From assembly GCA_035507155.1 (NCBI GenBank), contig DATJOK010000213.1, forward strand, positions 1 to 64,000: a stretch of DNA of 64,000 bases, given 5' to 3'. The DNA comes from DASZHJ01 sp035507155. GTDB lineage: Bacteria > Pseudomonadota > Alphaproteobacteria > ATCC43930 > CGMCC-115725. The translations under genes were made by a program, and so were the position numbers. Positions within the stretch are counted from its first letter, which is position 1. Every line of letters starts with the position of its first letter. This document shows positions 43,043-50,582 of this stretch, piece after piece. The notes beneath the pieces are model-generated. The model was not told the DNA's origin and searched no databases. It saw only the letters and a program-made list of their open reading frames with translations.

Positions 43043-43164
43043 TGGCCAGGCCTCGCTGCATCGCCAGCCACCATCATGACCCAGTCCAGGGGCGTGCGTC
43101 TGCGACGATTCGTCCGCCGGCGCGGCCTTGTTGCACCGGGCCGCCGGCGGCATCATCTAAGACG

Positions 43165-43213
43165 TTGAATTTAAGAATTACTCGCAATAGTGTGACTTGC
43201 GACTCATTCGCAA
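43165..43213 (+). promoter_or_regulatory. Candidate iron-responsive promoter/operator of the FTR1 locus
   Basis: TTGAAT (43165-43170) and TAGTGT (43188-43193), 17 bases apart, form a plausible promoter. Over it lie three half-sites in alternating orientation: TCGCAA (43182-43187), TTGCGA (43197-43202) and TCGCAA (43208-43213). The last pair forms a 17-bp inverted repeat with a 5-base spacer. Symmetric sites of this size before iron-uptake genes are often bound by Fur-family repressors (inference). A 10-codon ATG frame (43216-43248, no ribosome site) follows. Confidence 0.5.
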
Positions 43214-43265
43214 CCATGGCCTTCTGCCGCGCGTTTGAACATCCCTGAGGTCGAGGAGATCCGAG

Positions 43266-43604
43266 GTGCAGGCGAGGTTTGGGATCGGCTTGGCGGTTCT
43301 GACGGTGGCGCTCGCAGCCGCGCCCGCGGCGCGCGCGGCGGACCCGGAATTCACCCTCAGCATCAAGGATCACCGCTTCGAGCCGGCGGAGCTGCAGGTG
43401 CCGGCGGGGGTCAAGATCCGCCTCATCGTCAAGAACCTCGATGCCACGCCGTCGGAATTCGAGAGCAACGACCTGCATCGCGAGAAGGTGGTGTCGCCGG
43501 GCCAGCAGATCCTGGTCATCGTCGGCCCGCTCGACGCCGGCACCTACGGCTTCTTCGACGATTTCCACCAGGACACCGGGCAGGGCAAGCTGATCGCCAA
43601 GTGA
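43266..43604 (+). CDS. Periplasmic cupredoxin-domain protein of an iron-uptake locus
   Basis: 112 residues: signal peptide (about 1-24, cleavage ARA|AD), then a cupredoxin_1 fold 'EFTLSIKDHRFEPAELQVPAGVKIRLIVKNLDATPSEFESNDLHREKVVSPGQQILVIVGPLDAGTY.FFDDFH'. The copper-type ligands are changed as in EfeO/P19-associated cupredoxins (no Cys; His and Met-poor site; 'ESNDLHREKVV' and 'FFDDFH'). It probably binds or oxidises iron beside the FTR1 permease encoded next, 49 bases later. Start is GTG after GGAGATCCGA. Confidence 0.88.
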   Translation: MQARFGIGLAVLTVALAAAPAARAADPEFTLSIKDHRFEPAELQVPAGVKIRLIVKNLDATPSEFESNDLHREKVVSPGQQILVIVGPLDAGTYGFFDDFHQDTGQGKLIAK

Positions 43605-43653
43605 GCCCTGCCAGTCTCTTCCTCGCCAATCCGATCATCGGGAAAGCACGTTC

Positions 43654-45222
43654 ATGATCGCCGTCGCCATCATCGTCTTCCGCGAGGTGCTCGAGGCCTC
43701 GCTCATCGTCAGCATCGTGCTGGCAGCGAGCAAGGGCGTGCGCGTGCGCGGCCTGTGGATCTCCGCCGGCATCGCTCTCGGCACGCTCGGCGCCTGCATC
43801 GTCGCCGGCTTCGCGGCGGAGATCGCGGCGGCGGTGGCGGGCATGGGGCAGGAGGTGTTCAACGCCTCGATCCTCTTCGCCGCCGTCGGCATGCTCGGCT
43901 GGCACAATGTCTGGATGGGCCGCCACGGCAAGGAGATGGCGATGGAGGCCAATGCGCTCGGCCGCGACGTGGCCTCGGGCGCGCGGCCGCTCTATGCGCT
44001 GGCCCTGGTGGTCGGCATCGCCGTGCTGCGCGAGGGCTCGGAGGTCGTGCTCTTTCTCTACGGTCTCGCGGCGGCCGGCGGTGGCGGTGTCGTCAACATG
44101 CTGGGTGGCGGCGCGATCGGCCTGATCGGCGGCGCGATCGTCGGATCCGGCCTCTATCTGGGACTGCTGCGCATTCCCACCCGCTATCTCTTCTCGGTGA
44201 CGAGCTGGATGATCCTGCTGCTGGCATCCGGCCTCGCCTCCCAGGGCGCGGCGTTCCTGACGCAAGCCGACATGCTGCCGGCGCTCGGCAACGAGATCTG
44301 GGACACCTCGTGGCTCCTCAGCGAGGACAGCATGCTCGGCCGCGTGCTGCACATCCTGGTCGGCTACGTGGCGCGGCCGGAGGGGATCCAGCTCGTGTTC
44401 TGGAGCGCGACCCTCATCATCCTTCTGGCGCTGATGCGCTGGTTCAGCCATGCGCCGCCGCGCGCGGTGGCGCGTGCCGCGATCATCCTCGTGCTGGCGA
44501 CGCTCGGCTTCGGCTTCACCCGTTCCGCCTGGGCCGACTTCACCATCCACCCGCCGATCGTCGAGTATCAGGAGTTCGAGGTCGAGCATAACGGCTCCTA
44601 CACCTTCGATCCCAATCCTGCGAACAAGCACAACGAGACCGGCACCCTCGAGCTCGGCTACGGCTTCCTGCCCTGGTGGGGGAGCGAGCTCGAATTCGCG
44701 TGGTCGCGCACGGCGAGCGACCCGCCGCGCCGCCTCGACGAGGTGAATTTCGAGAACACCTTTCAGCTCGCGGACCAGGGCGAATACTGGCTGACGCCGG
44801 GCGTCTTCGCGGAGATCGGCAAGTCGGCCCGGGTCGGCAATGCCGATCACGTCGAGGTCGGCCCCACCCTGCAGAAGGAATGGGGCGAGACCGTCCATGT
44901 CCTGAACCTGTTCTTCGAGCACCAGTTCGGTCCGGACAACGACGCGAAGAACGTCGATCTCAACTACGCCTGGCAGTCGCTCTGGACGGTGTCGCAGCAT
45001 TTCCAGCCCGGCGTCGAGGTCTTCGGCGATGCCGGCCAGCTCGACCAGATCCCCGGCATCCGGGATCAGGAGCTGCGCGCCGGGCCGGTGACCTACGGCA
45101 AGGTCAGCTTCGGCCAGCGCCTCGGCGAGCTCAGATACGGCGTGGGCTATCTCTTCGGCCTGACCCACGCCACCGAGAAGGGCGCGCTGAAGTGGAACCT
45201 GGAATGGGAGAAGGTGTTCTGA
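43654..45222 (+). CDS. FTR1-type iron permease with in-frame C-terminal beta-barrel-like domain
   Basis: 522 residues against about 275 for FTR1/EfeU. Residues 1-262 are a complete seven-helix FTR1 permease with both iron motifs, REVLE (10-14) and REGSE (126-130). Without a stop the frame continues into a positively charged stretch and a hydrophobic core (270-289) ending SAWA|D (292-295), a textbook signal peptide. The remaining 228 residues are a beta-rich region ('TLELGYGFLPWWGSELEFAW', 'GEYWLTPGVFAEIG', 'GPTLQKEWG', 'QFGPDN', final 'EWEKVF') typical of outer-membrane channels. Met261 (44434) could serve as an internal start. Either a genuine fusion, processed by signal peptidase, or two overlapping products. 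It follows the cupredoxin gene. Confidence 0.88.
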   Translation: MIAVAIIVFREVLEASLIVSIVLAASKGVRVRGLWISAGIALGTLGACIVAGFAAEIAAAVAGMGQEVFNASILFAAVGMLGWHNVWMGRHGKEMAMEANALGRDVASGARPLYALALVVGIAVLREGSEVVLFLYGLAAAGGGGVVNMLGGGAIGLIGGAIVGSGLYLGLLRIPTRYLFSVTSWMILLLASGLASQGAAFLTQADMLPALGNEIWDTSWLLSEDSMLGRVLHILVGYVARPEGIQLVFWSATLIILLALMRWFSHAPPRAVARAAIILVLATLGFGFTRSAWADFTIHPPIVEYQEFEVEHNGSYTFDPNPANKHNETGTLELGYGFLPWWGSELEFAWSRTASDPPRRLDEVNFENTFQLADQGEYWLTPGVFAEIGKSARVGNADHVEVGPTLQKEWGETVHVLNLFFEHQFGPDNDAKNVDLNYAWQSLWTVSQHFQPGVEVFGDAGQLDQIPGIRDQELRAGPVTYGKVSFGQRLGELRYGVGYLFGLTHATEKGALKWNLEWEKVF

Positions 45223-45344
45223 GCCGCGCCGAAGCGGCGCTCTTCCGCCGCTTGCACGAGGCCATTGCGGCGGGGCGGAAACTCCAATACCTCTGAGGCT
45301 TCAGCGGATGCCGCGCATCCGACGCCAGCAGGAGGATCGCCCCC

Positions 45345-45659
45345 GTGATCGTCGAAGAACGCATCTACACGCTCCATCCCGGCAAGACGGCGGAGTATCT
45401 TCGCCACTATCAGAACGAGGGCATGGCGATCCAGACCCGCATCCTCGGCCGCATGGTGGGCTACTTCACCACCGAGATCGGCCCGCTCAACCAGATCGTC
45501 CACATGTGGGGCTATGACAGCTTCGAGGAGCGCAGCAAACGGCGCGCCCAGATGGCGGCCGATCCCGGCTGGCAGGCCTATGTGGCGAAGATCCAGCCCT
45601 TGATCCGCACCCAGGAGAGCAAGATCCTGGTGCCGACGGCGTTCTCGCCGATCAAGTAA
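45345..45659 (+). CDS. NIPSNAP-family protein
   Basis: 104 residues of the ferredoxin-like NIPSNAP fold: 'VEERIYTLHPGKTAEYLRHYQNEGMAIQTRILGRMVGYFTTEIGPLNQIVHMWGYDSFEERSKRRAQMAADPGWQAYVAKI'. The 'LNQIVHMW.Y....ER..RR' block is diagnostic. Bacterial members often sit in catabolic operons as small enzymes or binding proteins of unknown activity. Start is GTG after AGGAGGA. It precedes a ThDP enzyme 33 bases downstream, so co-transcription is likely. Confidence 0.92.
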   Translation: MIVEERIYTLHPGKTAEYLRHYQNEGMAIQTRILGRMVGYFTTEIGPLNQIVHMWGYDSFEERSKRRAQMAADPGWQAYVAKIQPLIRTQESKILVPTAFSPIK

Positions 45660-45692
45660 TCTGCCGCTTCCGTTCCTGCCTCGAGGCCCGTC

Positions 45693-47402
45693 ATGACTGC
45701 CCCTGCCCGCGCGCGCACCGGCGCGCAGATCCTCCCCGCGCGCACCGGCGCGCAAATCCTAGTCGATCAGCTCAAGATCCACGGCGCCGACACCGCCTTC
45801 TGCGTGCCCGGCGAGAGCTATCTCGCGGTCCTCGACGCGCTCTACGACGCGAACTCGATCCGCACCATCACCTGCCGCCACGAGAGCGCCGCCACCATGA
45901 TGGCGGAGGCGCACAGCAAGCTCACCGGCAAGCCCTGCGTCGTCATGGTGACGCGCGGCCCCGGCGCCACCAACGGCAGCGCCGGCCTCCACATCGCGAT
46001 GCAGGATTCGACGCCGCTCATCATGCTGATCGGCCAGGTGCAGCGCGACGCCCTCGAGCGCGAGGCGTTCCAGGAGATCGACTACCGCCGCATGTTCGGC
46101 CAGGTGGCGAAGTGGGTGGCGGAGATCGAGGATCCCGGCCGCATTCCCGAGTTCATCAGCCGCGCCTATTACGTCGCCACATCCGGACGGCCGGGCCCGG
46201 TGGTGCTGGCGCTGCCGGAGGACATGCTGCGCGAGCCCGCGGAGGTGCAGGACGCGGAGCCCTGGAAGCCGGTCGAGATCCATCCCGGCGCGGCGCAGCT
46301 CGCCGAGGTGATGGACGAGCTCCGCCGCGCCGAGCGGCCCTTCCTGCTGCTGGGCGGCAGCCAGTGGGATGCCGAAGCGGTTGCTGCCATCGAGAGCTTC
46401 GCCGCCGCCAACGCGCTCACGGTGGGATGCGCCTTCCGCCGCCAGGACCGCTTCGACAACAACCATCCCTGCTATGCGGGCGACGTCGGCATCGGCATCA
46501 ATCCCAAGCTCCAGGCGCGCGTCCAGGAGGCGGATCTGCTGATCGTGCTGGGCGCGCGTCTCGGCGAGATGACGACGGGCGGCTACACGCTTCTCGATAT
46601 TCCCACGCCGAAGCAGCGGCTCATCCACATCCACGCCAGCGCCGAGGAGCTGGGCCGCGTCTATCAGCCTGACATCGCCATCAACGCGACGCCGCGCGCC
46701 TTCGCCAAGGCGATCGTGAAGCTGCCGGCGGTGCAGACTCCGAAATGGCGCGCCCGCACCGAGGCCGCGCATGCGGAGCTCGCGGCCTGGCAGAAGCCGC
46801 CTCGCTCGCCGGGCAAGATCCAGATGGCTGAGATCGTCGCCTGGCTCGACCAGCACATGCCCGCCGACACCGTCTACACCAACGGCGCCGGCAACTTCGC
46901 CACCTGGATCCACCGCTTCCACCGCTATCGCAAGTTCGGGACCCAGCTCGCGCCCACCAGCGGCTCCATGGGCTACGGCTTTCCGGCGGCGCTCGGCGCC
47001 AAGGTGCACGACGGCGCGCGTCCCGTCGTCTGCATCGCCGGCGACGGCGATTTCCAGATGACCGGGCAGGAGCTCTCGACCGCGGTCCAGTACGGGCTCG
47101 ACGTCATCGTGCTGCTCCTCAACAACGGCATGTACGGCACCATCCGCATGCATCAGGAGCGCCACTACCCCGAGCGCACCATCGCCACCGATCTCGTCAA
47201 TCCCGATTTCGCGGCGCTGGCGCGCGCCTATGGCGGCCATGGCGAAAGGGTGGAGCGCACCGAGGAGTTCGCTGCCGCCTTCGAGCGCGCGCGCGCCTCG
47301 GGCAAGCCCGCCATCATCGAGATCAAGCTCGATCCCGAGGCGATCACCCCGCGCCAGTCGCTGAGCGAGATCCGCGCCAGCGCGCTCGCCTCGAAGCATT
47401 GA
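45693..47402 (+). CDS. ThDP-dependent enzyme of the acetolactate-synthase-like superfamily
   Basis: 569 residues with the three-domain ThDP fold. The N-terminal Pyr domain has the catalytic Glu in 'TCRHESAATMMAEAHSKLTGKP'. A central Rossmann domain follows, and the C-terminal PP domain has the metal/ThDP motif GDGDFQM (from 450) to NNGMYGT. Acetolactate synthase is only one possibility; the subgroup is used for sulfoacetaldehyde, oxalyl-CoA-unrelated, and uncharacterised 2-oxo acid reactions. The downstream aldehyde dehydrogenase fits a decarboxylase giving an aldehyde (inference). A 27-base duplication lies near the start codon (45711-45760). Confidence 0.88.
   Translation: MTAPARARTGAQILPARTGAQILVDQLKIHGADTAFCVPGESYLAVLDALYDANSIRTITCRHESAATMMAEAHSKLTGKPCVVMVTRGPGATNGSAGLHIAMQDSTPLIMLIGQVQRDALEREAFQEIDYRRMFGQVAKWVAEIEDPGRIPEFISRAYYVATSGRPGPVVLALPEDMLREPAEVQDAEPWKPVEIHPGAAQLAEVMDELRRAERPFLLLGGSQWDAEAVAAIESFAAANALTVGCAFRRQDRFDNNHPCYAGDVGIGINPKLQARVQEADLLIVLGARLGEMTTGGYTLLDIPTPKQRLIHIHASAEELGRVYQPDIAINATPRAFAKAIVKLPAVQTPKWRARTEAAHAELAAWQKPPRSPGKIQMAEIVAWLDQHMPADTVYTNGAGNFATWIHRFHRYRKFGTQLAPTSGSMGYGFPAALGAKVHDGARPVVCIAGDGDFQMTGQELSTAVQYGLDVIVLLLNNGMYGTIRMHQERHYPERTIATDLVNPDFAALARAYGGHGERVERTEEFAAAFERARASGKPAIIEIKLDPEAITPRQSLSEIRASALASKH
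45711..45760 (+). repeat. Tandem duplication in the ThDP enzyme start region
   Basis: Two 23-base copies (45711-45733 and 45738-45760), differing at one base and 27 bases apart, encode ARTGAQIL twice (ARTGAQILPARTGAQIL). The first copy lies before the usual beginning of this family, so it adds nine residues to the N-terminus without shifting the frame. It probably arose by slippage at the GCGCGC-rich sequence. Confidence 0.85.
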
Positions 47403-47462
47403 GACCCGGCCTCTCGTCGCGGGAGGCTGCAAGAGAAACCGCGTCACATCGGGAGGACCGCC

Positions 47463-48902
47463 ATGTCCCAGTTCAAGAACTACATCAACGGCGAGTGGGT
47501 CGAGAGCCCGCAGGCCAACCGCAACGTCAATCCCGCCGACCTCTCCGACGTCGTCGGCGAGTATGCGCGCGCCGATCGCGCCCAGGCGGAGCAGGCGATT
47601 GCGGCCGCGCATGCGGCGTTTCCGAAGTGGTCGATGAGCGGGCTGCAGGAGCGCTACGACATCCTCGACCGCATCGGCACCGAGATCCTGGCGCGCAAGG
47701 AAGAGCTCGGGAAGCTCTTGACCCGCGAGGAGGGCAAGACCATCGCCGAGGGGATCGGCGAGGCGGCGCGCGCCGGCGCCATCTTCAAGTTCTTCGCCGG
47801 CGAGGTGCTGCGCTACGGCGGCGAGAAGCTGCCCTCGGTGCGTCCGGGCGTCGAGGTGGAGATGACCCGCGAGCCCTTGGGCGTCGTCGGCCTCATCACG
47901 CCCTGGAACTTCCCGATCGCGATCCCCGCCTGGAAGATCGCGCCGGCGCTCGCCTACGGCAATTGCGTGGTGCTGAAGCCGGCGGATCTGGTGCCGGGCT
48001 GCGCCTGGGCGCTGACGGAAATCATCAGCCGCTCGGGGCTGCCGGCGGGCGTCTTCAACCTGGTGATGGGGCCGGGCTCGTCGGTGGGCGATGCGATCGC
48101 CAACTCGCCGCTGGTGAGCGGCGTCAGCTTCACCGGCTCGGTCTCGGTGGGGGCATCGGTGCGCCGCGCCGTCACCGAGCGCGGCGGCCGCATCCAGCTG
48201 GAGATGGGCGGCAAGAACCCGCTGGTCGTGCTCGATGACGCCGATCTCGCGACCGCGGTCGGCACCGCGGTCAACGGCGCCTTTTTCTCGACCGGCCAGC
48301 GCTGCACCGCCTCGAGCCGCTTCATCGTCACCGCGGGCATCCACGACAAGTTCGTCGACGCGGTGACCGAGCGTTTGAAGAAGCTGGTGGTCGGCAACGG
48401 CCTTGATCCCAAGACCGAGATGGGGCCGGTGGTTAGCCAATCGCAGCTCGATCAGGACCAGGCCTACGTGAAGATCGCCCGCGACGAGGGCGCGACGCTC
48501 AAGATGGGTGGCGAGCTTCTCAACCGGCCGACTGAGGGCTATTACATGGCGCCGGCGCTCTTCACCGATACGCACAACAAGATGCGCATCAACCGCGAGG
48601 AGGTGTTCGGGCCGGTGGCCTCGGTGGTGAAGGTGAAAGACTTCGACGCCGCGCTCGAGACCGCCAACGACACCGAGTTCGGCCTCTCCGCCGGCATCGT
48701 CACCAGCTCGCTCAAATACGCGAGCGCCTTCAAGCGCCAGGCCCAGGCCGGCATGGTGATGGTGAACCTGCCGACCGCCGGCGTCGACTATCACGTGCCG
48801 TTCGGCGGCCGGAAGGGCTCGAGCTACGGTCCCCGCGAGCAGGGCGCCTACGCGCGCGAGTTCTATACGATCGTGAAGACGGCCTACACGCTGCCGATGT
48901 AG
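47463..48902 (+). CDS. Aldehyde dehydrogenase (2-oxoglutarate-semialdehyde-type)
   Basis: 479 residues. The NAD-binding 'LITPWNFPIAIPAWKIAPALAYGNCVVLKPADLVPG' and 'SFTGSVSVGASV' segments are present, general base Glu247 in LEMGGKNP and nucleophile Cys281 in STGQRCTASSRF. The C-terminal 'EQGAYAREFYTIVKTAYTLPM' is typical of the alpha-ketoglutaric semialdehyde dehydrogenase subgroup. It lies 60 bases after the ThDP enzyme, with GGGAGGACC before the ATG, and probably oxidises its aldehyde product. A palindromic element separates it from the MFS carrier. Confidence 0.93.
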   Translation: MSQFKNYINGEWVESPQANRNVNPADLSDVVGEYARADRAQAEQAIAAAHAAFPKWSMSGLQERYDILDRIGTEILARKEELGKLLTREEGKTIAEGIGEAARAGAIFKFFAGEVLRYGGEKLPSVRPGVEVEMTREPLGVVGLITPWNFPIAIPAWKIAPALAYGNCVVLKPADLVPGCAWALTEIISRSGLPAGVFNLVMGPGSSVGDAIANSPLVSGVSFTGSVSVGASVRRAVTERGGRIQLEMGGKNPLVVLDDADLATAVGTAVNGAFFSTGQRCTASSRFIVTAGIHDKFVDAVTERLKKLVVGNGLDPKTEMGPVVSQSQLDQDQAYVKIARDEGATLKMGGELLNRPTEGYYMAPALFTDTHNKMRINREEVFGPVASVVKVKDFDAALETANDTEFGLSAGIVTSSLKYASAFKRQAQAGMVMVNLPTAGVDYHVPFGGRKGSSYGPREQGAYAREFYTIVKTAYTLPM

Positions 48903-48925
48903 GCGTCGGTCGCGGACCTTCGATC

Positions 48926-49044
48926 GCGCGTCCTTCGAGACGGCCGCTACGCGGCCTCCTCAGGATGAGGAATTTTTCTTTCCGCTATTCTCTATTCTCC
49001 TCATCCTGAGGAGCGCGCGGCAGCGCGCGTATCGAAGGACGCGC
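48926..49044. repeat. Dispersed palindromic element, copy 1
   Basis: Outer arms GCGCGTCCTTCGA (48926-48938) and TCGAAGGACGCGC (49032-49044) are perfect complements. Inner arms of 16 bases (48956-48971, CTCCTCAGGATGAGGA) match 48998-49013. The 119-base unit can fold into a long bipartite hairpin. It lies between the convergent aldehyde dehydrogenase and MFS genes and shares its core with the element at 57003-57116. Confidence 0.88.
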
Positions 49045-49063
49045 GCTGCTTCCGCGAGACGGA

Positions 49064-50326
49064 TCAGCCCTGCTGCAGATGCTCCTGCCGCATCCGCTTC
49101 AGCGCGGTGAGCGCAAGGAACGCCGTCAGCGCGTCGAGGATCGCCACCAGGAAGAAGACCGCGGTCCAGTTGCCGGTGGCCTGCTGCAGCCAGGCGGCGG
49201 CGGGGCCGCCGAGGATCGAGCCGACACCCTGGGCGATGTAGAGGAAGCCGTAGTTGGTCGCCGCGAACTTCGAGCCGAAGGTGTCGGTGAGGGTGGAGGG
49301 GAAGAGCGAGAAGATCTCGCCCCAGCCGAAGAAGACGAGGCCGGTCATCACCACGAAGACCGCCGGCTTGTCGATGAAGGCGAACATGACGAGGATGCAG
49401 ATCGCCTCCAGGAAGAAGGCCAGGCCCATGGTGTTCTCGCGGCCGATGTGGTCGGAGATCCAGCCGAAGAACGGCCGCGTGAGGCCGTTGGTGGCGCGCG
49501 ACAGCGAGAGCGACAGCGGCAGCGCCGCCATGCCCAGCACCAGCGCTTGGCCCACATTGTACTGCTTGGCGAAGGCGCCGACGTTCGAGACCACCATCAG
49601 CCCGCCGGTCGACATCATCGTCATCATGATGAAGAGCAGGTAGAAGATCGGGCTCTTCAGCATCTCCGAGGGCGTATAGCTGCGGCGCGATTGCCGCTCG
49701 TCGCGGACGGCGACGACCCCAACTGGATGAAAGCCCTCGGGCGGCGAGCGCAGCCCCAGCGCCGCGGCGAAGCCCACCACCGCCTGGATCGCGCCCCAGA
49801 TCAGCCAGGTCTTGGCATAGCCGTAGCTCGGCAGCATGTCGGAGATCGGGAAGGTGGTGAGGATGGCGCCGACGCCGTAGCCGGCGGCGGCGAGCCCGGT
49901 GGCGAAGCCGCGGCGGTCGGGGAACCAGCGCACCATCAGGCCGATGACGCCCACGTAGACGATGCCGGTGCCAAAGCCGCCGATCACGCCGTAGGTCAGG
50001 TAGAGCATCCAGACGTTGGTCGCATAGGCCGACAGCATCCAGCTCGCGCCCGACATCACCGCCCCGGTGGAGATCAGCGCCCGGGCGCCGAAACGGTCGA
50101 CCAGATTGGCCTGCAGCGGCGACAGGAAGGTCTGCATGATCACCAGCAGCGAGAACGCCCATTGCAGCACGGCGAGGGTGACGCCGTACTCCTTGAGCAG
50201 CGATCCCGTGAAGAGCGCCCAGGTGTATTGCGGGCTCGAGATCGACATCATGACGACGAGCCCGAGGCCGAGCTGGGTCCAGCGGTAGCCGACGCCCTGC
50301 GCGGATGAAGCAGCCGAGACGGTCAT
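49064..50326 (-). CDS. MFS transporter, oxalate/formate antiporter (OFA) family
   Basis: 420 residues with 12 helices. The MFS motif A-like loop 'ANLVDRFGARALISTG' and OFA features are present: 'PQYTWALFTGSLLKEYGVTLAVLQWAFS', 'GFGTGIVYVGVIGLMVRWFPDRRGFATGLAAAGYGVGA', 'PFFGWISDHIGRENTMGLAF'. OFA carriers exchange organic anions such as oxalate for formate. The start at 50326 follows GGGGATTCACC; a frame to 50443 is open but lacks a ribosome site. It is divergent from the gamma-glutamyltransferase gene. Confidence 0.92.
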   Translation of the reverse strand: MTVSAASSAQGVGYRWTQLGLGLVVMMSISSPQYTWALFTGSLLKEYGVTLAVLQWAFSLLVIMQTFLSPLQANLVDRFGARALISTGAVMSGASWMLSAYATNVWMLYLTYGVIGGFGTGIVYVGVIGLMVRWFPDRRGFATGLAAAGYGVGAILTTFPISDMLPSYGYAKTWLIWGAIQAVVGFAAALGLRSPPEGFHPVGVVAVRDERQSRRSYTPSEMLKSPIFYLLFIMMTMMSTGGLMVVSNVGAFAKQYNVGQALVLGMAALPLSLSLSRATNGLTRPFFGWISDHIGRENTMGLAFFLEAICILVMFAFIDKPAVFVVMTGLVFFGWGEIFSLFPSTLTDTFGSKFAATNYGFLYIAQGVGSILGGPAAAWLQQATGNWTAVFFLVAILDALTAFLALTALKRMRQEHLQQG

Positions 50327-50538
50327 GGTGAATCCCCTGTTCGAGTGCCTTGATGGCGGATTTTCGCCGGGGTTCTTGCATGCGGTGTGCCATTGGAATA
50401 ACGAGGCGATTGCGGGCGATTGGCCGCAGGGCCGCGCCGCCACCCGGCCAAAATGCCTCTGGAAAAGGCATCCGGCGCATGCTTTCTTGGCATTTATCGC
50501 GGGATTAAAAAGGGCAATCCCGATCCCGTGCGACGTCT

Positions 50539-50564
50539 GATCAAATCGGACGCCCGATCAAATC
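50539..50564. repeat. 9-bp direct repeat before the gamma-glutamyltransferase gene
   Basis: GATCAAATC occurs at 50539-50547 and again at 50556-50564, 17 bases apart, in the 256-base divergent region between the MFS and gamma-glutamyltransferase genes. The region is AT-richer than the flanks (TTAAAAAGGG at 50506-50515). It could be a regulator site close to the start at 50583. Confidence 0.45.
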
Positions 50565-50582
50565 AACTGGAGCGGCAGCCTG

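Noticed and set aside
43216..43248. 10-codon leader peptide before the cupredoxin gene
   Set aside because: No ribosome site and no attenuator hairpin; kept only as a remark with the promoter region.
45693..47402. Oxalyl-CoA decarboxylase assignment for the ThDP enzyme because of the OFA carrier nearby
   Set aside because: No CoA-binding features were recognised and no formyl-CoA transferase gene is near; only the superfamily can be stated.
45759..48794. A 1011-codon open frame on the minus strand opposite the ThDP enzyme and aldehyde dehydrogenase
   Set aside because: Low-complexity His/Arg/Glu/Gly-rich antisense reading; the plus-strand genes carry all catalytic residues.
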